Shown in pieces: positions 1 through 5,311 of a stretch of DNA of 5,311 nucleotides. Source of the DNA: Candidatus Latescibacterota bacterium (GTDB taxonomy: Bacteria; Latescibacterota; UBA2968; UBA8231); NCBI GenBank assembly GCA_003529325.1, contig DPVW01000384.1, forward strand, positions 1 through 5,311. The letters are read 5' to 3'. Position 1 is the stretch's first letter, and every line of letters begins with the position of its first letter. The notes beneath the pieces were generated by a model that was not told where the DNA came from, did no database searches, and saw only the letters and a list, made by a program, of their open reading frames with translations. The position numbers and the translations under genes were made by a program.

Positions 1-156
1 TCGGATGCCTTCCATGGTCTCCGCCAACTGCAGGGCGCCATCGAGTAGCGCGTTGAAAGTTTCGACGCTGATCGGCTTTGGTAGCAGCACGTCGATGCAA
101 CTCATGACCTCGAACTCTGTGATCGAGGGCTCGTCATCGACTATCAAGATCTTCAC
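1..156 (-). CDS. Response-regulator-like protein with internally deleted receiver (partial, runs off window)
   Basis: The frame is open from a GTG start to the window edge and gives 52 residues. It begins VKILIVDDEPSIT, which is the classic first beta-strand and acidic pocket of a two-component receiver domain (Asp7, Asp8). Only 18 residues later comes LPKPIS (Lys27-Pro28), the conserved lysine-proline that normally ends a receiver about 100 residues from its start. Roughly 75-80 residues are therefore absent, including the phospho-acceptor aspartate and the Thr/Ser switch residue, although the frame is kept. The GTG start is chosen because AGGAG lies 7 bases upstream; the overlapping ATG at 158-156 is followed at once by TGA. 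The gene follows the metalloprotease after a 54-base gap. The output part, if any, lies outside the window. I infer that it cannot act as a normal phospho-receiver. It may be a pseudogene or an unusual mini-receiver. Confidence 0.7.
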   Translation of the reverse strand, partial: MKILIVDDEPSITEFEVMSCIDVLLPKPISVETFNALLDGALQLAETMEGIR

Positions 157-163
157 ATCACAA

Positions 164-168
164 CTCCT
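164..168 (-). promoter_or_regulatory. Ribosome binding site AGGAG of the response-regulator-like gene
   Basis: Reading on the minus strand, AGGAG stands 7 bases before the GTG at 156-154. It is the best Shine-Dalgarno match seen at any start in this window and decides in favour of the GTG start. The rest of the 54-base gap (157-210) is pyrimidine-rich and holds no convincing terminator or promoter. Confidence 0.6.
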
Positions 169-210
169 GGTGGGACCGGTGGTTGGTGGCGGGAGGAGGG
201 AAGCAACGCG

Positions 211-1974
211 CTAACGAATGACGGCCAGCCGCTTGCGTGCCTCCACGCCATCTGCCTGCAGCACGGTGTAGTAGATCCCTGCTGCTACCAGGACACCGTC
301 CTCATTGGTTCCGTCCCAACGCACGGAGTGACGTCGTGCCGAGCGCTCGCCCAGGTCAAAGCGACGAACGAGGGCGCCATCCGCGGCAAACAGGGTCAGC
401 CGGGTCTGGGTGCTGGCTTGATCGAGTTCAAAACTGATGTAGGTCCCGTCGTGCTGTCCTGGACGAAAGGGGTTGGGTACCCCGGATTCCAGGGCCAATA
501 CATTCGGCGCTGGACCATCGTTAAGCTCTGGATCGTAGGTGACGATCACCTCGTACTCATAACCGATGCCGACGACGTCGACATTGCTGAGTACAAGCAC
601 GACTTCATCCCACGCGTCCCAGCCCCATATGGAGATGCTACCACTGGTGCCGACATCACGCACCTTGAGGCTATCCGCCGATATCAGCAGCAGTTGGCGG
701 CGCCACCTGCCCCGTGCCAGTTCGGTATCGATCGTTGCGCCCCCGGGCAATAGCTGGGGTTCGAGTCGGATATATGCCCGTGACATGTGATCCAACCGGC
801 CCGAGTCACTGAGGGCGACCTTTGCGGCGACGGGAAAGGCGGGGGTGAACTCGGATGCGTAGCTGGCACCATCCTCGAAGAAGCCCTCGCGAAAGCGATC
901 GCCGACAAACCAGGACCAGACCCCCAGGTCGCAATATGCCCCCTCGATGCCGGCGTCACTCACGTCTTCAACACCGAGGACGTTACCGTTGTAGTTGCGC
1001 AGGGCGCTGTCGAAGTTGTCGAGTCGGGCACTCTGTCGACGCTGATGCTCTTCCCAGATCCAGCGGATGACGTCGCGACCGTAGCGTTGATCGAGAAAGT
1101 GCCCGAAGACAGCGGCGCCATAGGAGTGGAAATCCGCCGAGGGAATACCACTGTCCAACGCGCGGGATGGGTTCAGCAGGAAGGAGCAGACGTACTGGAG
1201 ATAATCGTCCAGCTGCGGATAGGCGACATCTTCCATCCATGTCGCCGACGCCTCCTGCCACCAACTGCCGTCACTACCCTGGTAGTAGCCGAATTGGATC
1301 ACGTGGAAAATCTCATGTGCCAGGGTCACGCGCAAGGCGTCGGTGCCACGTGTTCCCGAGTAACCGGGACAGATGAAGGAGCCGCCAAAGATGGTGTTGC
1401 TGAAGTCGTTGTCGACCTTGAAATAGGCGGGACCGGAGCCGCCATTCGAAATCGGGTAGGTAATGCCGTAGTTCCCCCCCTGACCCAGATCGACCAAATA
1501 GACATCGACCTCATTGCCACCACCAATGCCACCGTCGACGGGGGGGACATGGTAACCGAGGACGTCGATCTGCAACTGCCAGGCACTGTCGGCGACGACG
1601 GCTGCGAGATCTACATAGTCGGGAATGCCGTTGCCGTCGTTGTCCGTCGTGTCCACGGCGTCACGCCCCGTCATGTCATAGTGCAGGCGGAAGTGTCCTG
1701 CCGGTGAAACGACCTGATGATCGAGGTCTGGTCGTTCCAGTGCGCTGGCGAGCAAGCCGCGCGCTAGCGGATCGGCGTCCTGGCGAGCTTCGGCGGCGGC
1801 GACGGCGAGGGGTGTGCCGCAGAATTGTGGTTCCGCTGGTTCGAGTCTGAGAAGCTGCCTGGCTGCCCGCACCCCCTGGGCTGTCGTCACCTTCGCCTGG
1901 ATCACGGAGACATTCAGTAGCAGAACGCAAAGAGCAAGTGCGGTTCGCATCGTTGTTTGGTATCGCTTTCTCAT
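211..1974 (-). CDS. Secreted HExxH metalloprotease of the MXAN_6640 type with C-terminal sorting-like module
   Basis: The predicted product has 587 residues. It starts with a basic n-region and hydrophobic core (MRKRYQTTMRTALALCVLL), with a probable signal-peptidase site after VIQA at about residue 27. An N-terminal region holds an Asp-rich, calcium-type loop DNDGNGIPDYVD at about 111-122. The zinc motif HEIFH is at 220-224, followed by WWQEASATW, whose Glu241 is the likely third ligand; the HExxH...ExxA pattern is gluzincin-like. The motif set and order match the putative metalloproteases named after MXAN_6640. From residue 499 (VPNPFRPGQ) to the end is a FlgD/T9SS-like immunoglobulin-type module ending DGVLVAAGIYYTVLQ. 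I infer an exported endopeptidase that is surface-bound or released. ATG 1974 lies 13 bases after the stop of the M28 gene; ATG 1950 is an alternative, but it would remove the basic n-region. No strong Shine-Dalgarno precedes either, so translation is probably coupled to the upstream gene. The reading frame looks complete. Confidence 0.85.
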   Translation of the reverse strand: MRKRYQTTMRTALALCVLLLNVSVIQAKVTTAQGVRAARQLLRLEPAEPQFCGTPLAVAAAEARQDADPLARGLLASALERPDLDHQVVSPAGHFRLHYDMTGRDAVDTTDNDGNGIPDYVDLAAVVADSAWQLQIDVLGYHVPPVDGGIGGGNEVDVYLVDLGQGGNYGITYPISNGGSGPAYFKVDNDFSNTIFGGSFICPGYSGTRGTDALRVTLAHEIFHVIQFGYYQGSDGSWWQEASATWMEDVAYPQLDDYLQYVCSFLLNPSRALDSGIPSADFHSYGAAVFGHFLDQRYGRDVIRWIWEEHQRRQSARLDNFDSALRNYNGNVLGVEDVSDAGIEGAYCDLGVWSWFVGDRFREGFFEDGASYASEFTPAFPVAAKVALSDSGRLDHMSRAYIRLEPQLLPGGATIDTELARGRWRRQLLLISADSLKVRDVGTSGSISIWGWDAWDEVVLVLSNVDVVGIGYEYEVIVTYDPELNDGPAPNVLALESGVPNPFRPGQHDGTYISFELDQASTQTRLTLFAADGALVRRFDLGERSARRHSVRWDGTNEDGVLVAAGIYYTVLQADGVEARKRLAVIR

Positions 1975-1987
1975 CCTGAAACGGGCA

Positions 1988-4039
1988 TTACCACACGACG
2001 GCGATCTTGCCACGCTCGAGGCGGGCGCCTTCGAAACTTCGCAGGTCATAGATGTAGATGCCGGCAGCAACGGCAAAACCGGCGTTGTTGACACCCGGCC
2101 AGAGAATCTCCCGGCTCCTCTGGCGCTGATCTTCCTCGAAACCACGCCAGATCATCTCCCCCCCAGATCGATAGATCCGCAGTCGCGAGAACAAGGGCAC
2201 ACCACTGAAACTCATGAAGGGATCCTGCCCAGGGCGGAAGGGATTGGGGTAGATGACGACGCCAGATGTCGGCACCAGACGGACTGCCTGAAAGGCACGA
2301 TTGTCGTCGACTTCGACCTCTTCGACGATGTGGTCTTCCGGATCGACCTCAATGAGGAACACCGAACTTCCGTATCGTTGCCAGGGCACCAGTAAGCTGG
2401 CGACACCACCGGCTTCGACCCGGCCGTGGTAGGTGTCCTGGAAGACGACGGCACATGCCGTCGAATCGGCGGCGCATGCGGAGACGCGTACATCGAAGGG
2501 TGCCGCCAGCGCCACCGCCCCTAGATTGGCGATCTGCACGAGCAAGTCGTCATCCTCGTTGCGCAGGTCACCGCCAAAGACGGCAAGATTTGGCAGGCCT
2601 TCCTCGAGGCCGAATTGGGCCAGTGTTGCCACGGTGAGACGGGTCACGGCAGCGACCAGTTCCCAGTTGATGCTGTCCGGCAGGTCGGTGACGCTGTGAT
2701 ACTGGGTATTGATCCGATAGTCGCCCGCCAAAACAGAGGCCGCATCCGCATCCGTGGGCAGATAATTCTCTATGCCGAGGATGGCGTCGTATCCCTTCGC
2801 CCAGAATGGCTGGTGATCGCTGAGACCGGCGAAACGATCCTCGAGAACATCGAGCTGCAGTCCAATGGCGTAGCGCTCATTGACGGCTCGCATCAGATCG
2901 ACGAGCCAGATGGAGGAGGGGTTGCTGACCAGTTCGAGACGGTCCGCCAGATCGTTGAATCCGACCATGTCGAAGTTGAGGACGCCAAGAATCCGGTCCC
3001 CCCGCGCCCTGGCAGCATCGGCGTAGTGGCGGCTACCCCACAGACCGAGTTCTTCACCTGACCAGGTGATGAAACGAATCGACCACGGAAAGGGCCCGGC
3101 GGAGGCCAGGACACGGGCACTCTCGAGGACGACGGCGACACCGGATCCATTGTCATCGGCGCCGGGTGCGGGGTGTGTCAGCCAATCCCACGGCCCTGGT
3201 GTCTCACCGACACGGGCCAGGTCCGCGCGACTGCTGCGCTTGCCGATGGCATCGTAGTGACCGCAGATGATGTAGCTGCCGGCCTCCGGGTCGGTACCCC
3301 TCAATTCGCCGACGACATTGAACATCAGTGAATCGCCGGCGGTGATGCGGAAGCTGTCCAGTTGAACCGCCTCGGCGCCGAGTACGTCCGCCAGTTGTTG
3401 ACGCAGATAGGTCGTGCTGGCAAATGTCTCCGGCCGTCGCGCGTGTCGTGTGCGCACGTTGCCGTGCACGGCGCCGGCGGCGGGATCGATCAGCGACAGA
3501 CGCTCTACATCGACACGCAGGCGTGTGGCATCGACCTGATCCAGCAGTGCGGTGACGGCGGCGGAAGGTTCCCGTGCCGCCGCACGCGCCGCCGCTGGTG
3601 AGGATGGCGCGGCGTAGTGGTCGGGTAGGGGATAGAGGAAGTGGTCACGCTCGAGCAGTTGTGTCAATCGGGCAGTTTCCAGGCGTACAAGGCCCCAACC
3701 GTCGCTATCCTCGTGGATCAGCTCCACTCCTTCGATCCGTCCTCCACCATGCAGGTGATCGGCGAGATACCAACCCTCCCCCGCGGTGGCCTCATCTGCA
3801 AAGATGACGTTGAATCCGGCATCGGTGAGTCGTCGGGAGGTGATCTGGTCGCCATCGACGATGGCGAGCCCGGGGGCCACGTATCGCAGATCGCCCAGCA
3901 AAGCAAGATCGCCGGGGGTGGTCCAGGCCACCCCCAGGATATGATCTGTGGTAGGCGTATCGGTGCTTGACCAAACGGCAGGCAACGATGCGATGAGGAC
4001 GAGAGTGAGCGCGGCGCACGGCAGCAGGCGTCTGGACAT
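1988..4039 (-). CDS. Secreted M28-family zinc aminopeptidase-like protein with CARDB-like and sorting-like C-terminal domains
   Basis: The predicted product has 683 residues. Residues 1-24 form a signal peptide (MSRRLLPCAALTLVLIASLP). Residues about 26-150 form an N-terminal region I do not recognise, possibly a propeptide. The M28 catalytic domain spans about 160-480. All five zinc ligands are visible: His261 in GHYDA, Asp295 in GADDNGSG, Glu330 in GEELGLWGS, Asp357 in NFDMVG and His448 in QYHSVTD, with Glu329 as general base. This supports a working dinuclear-zinc exopeptidase that removes N-terminal residues from peptides outside the cytoplasm. Residues about 483-587 resemble a CARDB immunoglobulin-like domain. 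From 597 (YPNPFRPGQ) a FlgD/T9SS-like module runs to the end. ATG 4039 is chosen because it starts the signal peptide; the longer frame to 4144 only overlaps the tetR remnant. No Shine-Dalgarno is seen. The gene is first in a probable two-gene operon with the downstream metalloprotease. Confidence 0.93.
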   Translation of the reverse strand: MSRRLLPCAALTLVLIASLPAVWSSTDTPTTDHILGVAWTTPGDLALLGDLRYVAPGLAIVDGDQITSRRLTDAGFNVIFADEATAGEGWYLADHLHGGGRIEGVELIHEDSDGWGLVRLETARLTQLLERDHFLYPLPDHYAAPSSPAAARAAAREPSAAVTALLDQVDATRLRVDVERLSLIDPAAGAVHGNVRTRHARRPETFASTTYLRQQLADVLGAEAVQLDSFRITAGDSLMFNVVGELRGTDPEAGSYIICGHYDAIGKRSSRADLARVGETPGPWDWLTHPAPGADDNGSGVAVVLESARVLASAGPFPWSIRFITWSGEELGLWGSRHYADAARARGDRILGVLNFDMVGFNDLADRLELVSNPSSIWLVDLMRAVNERYAIGLQLDVLEDRFAGLSDHQPFWAKGYDAILGIENYLPTDADAASVLAGDYRINTQYHSVTDLPDSINWELVAAVTRLTVATLAQFGLEEGLPNLAVFGGDLRNEDDDLLVQIANLGAVALAAPFDVRVSACAADSTACAVVFQDTYHGRVEAGGVASLLVPWQRYGSSVFLIEVDPEDHIVEEVEVDDNRAFQAVRLVPTSGVVIYPNPFRPGQDPFMSFSGVPLFSRLRIYRSGGEMIWRGFEEDQRQRSREILWPGVNNAGFAVAAGIYIYDLRSFEGARLERGKIAVVW

Positions 4040-4045
4040 GCTAAG

Positions 4046-4074
4046 AATATACGACCCAGCCAACAGCCCGTTAA
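4046..4074 (-). promoter_or_regulatory. Candidate promoter of the peptidase operon, possibly leaderless
   Basis: On the minus strand TTAACG (4074-4069, 4 of 6 to the TTGACA consensus) is separated by exactly 17 bases from TATATT (4051-4046, 5 of 6 to TATAAT). Only six bases lie between TATATT and the ATG at 4039, so transcription would start at or very near the A of the start codon. The absence of a Shine-Dalgarno before this ATG fits a leaderless mRNA. The site sits in the 41-base gap after the tetR remnant. Sigma-factor preferences of the host are unknown. Confidence 0.42.
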
Positions 4075-4080
4075 GGCGGA

Positions 4081-4666
4081 TCAGCCGCGGAGAATCATCG
4101 ACAGGGCAGATTCTACGATCTCGTCGGCGTTGACCGTGTCGCACAGGACTTTGGTGGTGCCAAGAAGGCCGGCACCGAACGGAACAGGGCCTTGGCGAGG
4201 TTGTCGGGCGTCAGATCACAGCGGATCTGTCCGCTCTGCTGGCCCCGCTCGATGGTGTCGATTAACAATCCGGAGGTGCTGGCGTGGTGGCGTTGTAGCA
4301 ACGGCGAATCTCTGGATCGTGCGGGCCCAGTTCGACGGCTGTATTCATCGCCAGGCAACCCCGTTGCACCGGCTGGTCGCAGCACATGAGAGCAAAGATG
4401 TGCAACCAGGCGCGCAGGCCATCCAGTGGCGTGTCGGCATTGGACAGGGCGGCGTGCGTCTGCCGGTAGCCCTCCTGCAGATAGCGCGTAAGAGATTTCA
4501 CAAAGAGATCATGCTTGTCGTCAAAGGCCTTGTAGATACTTCCCTTGTGCAATCCCGTGGCCTCCATGAGGTCGGCCATGGAAGTCGCCTTGTAGCCCTT
4601 CGTCCAGAACATACCAATGGCCGCATCAAGGGCCTCGTCCATGTCGAATTCACGTGGTCTGGGCAT
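4081..4666 (-). pseudogene. TetR-family transcriptional regulator, broken by two frameshifts
   Basis: The first frame starts MPRPREFDMDEALDAAIGMF and carries a textbook TetR helix-turn-helix at about residues 28-55, with motif ATSMADLMEATGLHKGSIYK. It continues into the ligand-binding part and stops early at 134 residues. The homologous reading continues one frame over as LLQRHHASTSGLLIDTIERG and up to ALFRSVP. It then changes frame again to GLLGTTKVLCDTVNADEIVE and ends at TGA 4083-4081. Each change corresponds to one missing base, near 4300-4305 and 4168-4174. Restored, the protein would have about 195-200 residues, a normal TetR length. Such regulators usually repress efflux genes and respond to a small ligand. 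Here the gene follows the broken efflux genes by only 9 bases. As it stands, only the DNA-binding domain and about half of the ligand domain would be made, so normal ligand sensing and dimerisation are doubtful. Sequencing error is the alternative. Confidence 0.85.
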
Positions 4667-4675
4667 CTTCGACCG

Positions 4676-5036
4676 TTAATAGAAGAAGAGATACTCGCAT
4701 TGCAGCTAATCGTCACGACGCAGTGGGAATATCGGGTTATCGGTGTCAATATTGCTAAAAAGGCGAGCCTCGAATTTTTCCACTGTCTCGTCAGCGCCGA
4801 TCGGCCTCGACGGAAAGGAAACGGGAGCCATTATCGGTATCGATTGCGGTGAAAGCGAGCAGATTGGTGTCCTGCACGTCATTGAAGGTGAGTCGTCCAC
4901 CGACGGCGACGGTAGCGGTGGAACGACCCTCCACGCCATCGCGATGCACGAGTTCCATCTTGGCGAGCCAGTCGCCACGTGTGACTTGCAGATCCAGACT
5001 TGTCTGCTGCAGCAGGTCGTAATGGGGCACCAGTGC
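4676..5036 (-). pseudogene. C-terminal remnant of an outer-membrane beta-barrel protein
   Basis: The stretch starting ALVPHYDLLQQTSLDLQVTR continues through GDWLAKMELVHRDG and RLTFNDVQDTNLLAF, and further on EKFEARLFSNIDTDNPIFPL, with alternating polar and hydrophobic residues as in transmembrane beta-strands. It ends LQCEYLFFY before TAA 4678-4676; a terminal aromatic residue is the usual beta-barrel assembly signal. I recall this arrangement from uncharacterised outer-membrane proteins encoded next to RND/MMPL exporters, but no formal family is assigned. Damage is visible. The frame stops at TGA 4793-4791 and the homologous reading resumes in another frame (about 4793-4803). TAG 4708-4706 interrupts the last strand. 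The join HRDGVEGR to RLTFNDVQDT (about 4905-4925) looks too short, as if several strands were lost. The start of the gene is missing: it is fused directly to the exporter fragment upstream. It is almost certainly non-functional. Confidence 0.6.
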
Positions 5037-5311
5037 CTCAGGCTGCGTGCGCAACCAGTCGACGAATTGACCTACCGTCCCAGGAAGGCGGGATCACTGA
5101 CACCATTGCTGGAACCGGAATCCAGCGAGAATTGCAGTTGATAGGTCCCGGTGAGTCGCTCCGTGGTGATGTCCACGTCCGCACGGTATGTGACACTCTC
5201 GTCGAAGTAGGCGACGAAGTCATCGTTGAGTTCATTCGACGGGACGAAGGCAAGCACGCCGACGGCAAAGATGGTGAATCCCACCAGTACGCGACTGTTG
5301 TGTGCCACCAC
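5037..5311 (-). pseudogene. Fragment of an RND/MMPL-type exporter (open at window edge)
   Basis: The frame is open at the window edge and reads NSRVLVGFTIFAVGVLAFVP, a transmembrane helix, followed by NELNDDFVAYFDESVTYRAD and later LTGTYQLQFSLDSG and SDPAFL. Helix plus this periplasmic segment is typical of RND-superfamily exporters. It resembles the stretch after a helix at the start of one repeat half, probably the second half, but that is uncertain. The frame stops at TAG 5074-5072. One added G in the run at 5079-5081 restores GTVGQFVDWLRTQPE, which continues the family pattern. After that the sequence switches to beta-barrel-like protein (about 5036), so most of the periplasmic domain and all later helices are missing. 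No transporter could be made from this piece. Together with the outer-membrane remnant and tetR it marks a former efflux operon. Confidence 0.65.

Noticed and set aside
156..158. ATG start for the response-regulator-like gene
   Set aside because: It is out of frame with the receiver sequence and followed immediately by TGA.
157..210. Possible terminator after the metalloprotease gene
   Set aside because: The gap contains only short imperfect complementarity around ACCGGT and no T-run, so no terminator is called.
787..1707. 306-codon open frame on the plus strand
   Set aside because: It lies entirely antisense to the metalloprotease gene, whose motifs are unambiguous. Long antisense frames are expected in GC-rich coding DNA, and the translation shows no recognisable domain.
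1975..2145. Longer start for the metalloprotease (ATG 2145)
   Set aside because: It would overlap the M28 coding end, add 57 residues of unrelated character and bury the signal peptide.
1814..3061. Plus-strand open frames at 1814-2395 and 2615-3061
   Set aside because: They are antisense to the M28 and metalloprotease genes, without domain signatures.
4040..4144. Longer start for the M28 protein (ATG 4144)
   Set aside because: It overlaps the tetR 3' end, places an Arg-rich stretch before the signal peptide, and spans the candidate promoter.
4744..4749. Perfect TTGACA on the minus strand inside the beta-barrel remnant, a possible tetR promoter
   Set aside because: No acceptable -10 hexamer is found 16-18 bases downstream, and the bases encode the conserved SNIDTDNP segment.
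4130..4852. 240-codon open frame on the plus strand over the tetR and beta-barrel remnants
   Set aside because: The opposite strand carries clear TetR sequence in three frames. The plus-strand product has no recognisable family features, and its length is explained by codon bias.

Overview
All recognisable genes in this GC-rich window lie on the minus strand, so the layout is described from high to low coordinates. The organism is probably a Gram-negative, diderm bacterium: there are remnants of an RND exporter and of an outer-membrane beta-barrel protein, plus two exported peptidases. Both peptidases end in a FlgD/T9SS-like immunoglobulin-type module opened by a (Y/V)PNPFRPGQ motif. That C-terminal style is common in the FCB superphylum and related candidate phyla (for example Krumholzibacteriota, Eisenbacteria, Latescibacterota). 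The assignment is an inference from protein style only.

Region 5311-4676 is a decayed remnant. A fragment of an RND/MMPL-type exporter, open at the window edge, runs without an intergenic gap into the C-terminal end of what looks like its partner outer-membrane beta-barrel protein. The remnant contains a probable one-base loss in a G run, a second frameshift, a probable internal deletion, and an amber codon just before the last beta-strand. Nine bases later comes a TetR-family regulator gene (4666-4081) broken by two one-base frameshifts. Together this looks like a dead TetR-controlled efflux operon.

Region 4074-211 is intact. A candidate promoter immediately before the gene (possibly giving a leaderless mRNA) leads into a 683-residue secreted M28 zinc aminopeptidase-like protein with a CARDB-like domain and a C-terminal sorting-type module. 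Thirteen bases downstream starts a 587-residue secreted HExxH metalloprotease of the MXAN_6640 type with a similar C-terminal module. The two are probably co-transcribed and exported by the same route, giving extracellular endo- and exopeptidase activity on protein.

Region 156-1, after a 54-base gap, begins a response-regulator-like gene with a clear ribosome binding site. Its receiver domain jumps from the acidic N-terminal motif to the C-terminal Lys-Pro motif, lacking about 75-80 residues including the phospho-acceptor site. The window therefore shows an intact two-peptidase operon flanked on both sides by genes that have lost large internal pieces. No RNA genes, CRISPR arrays, insertion sequences or convincing terminators were seen.
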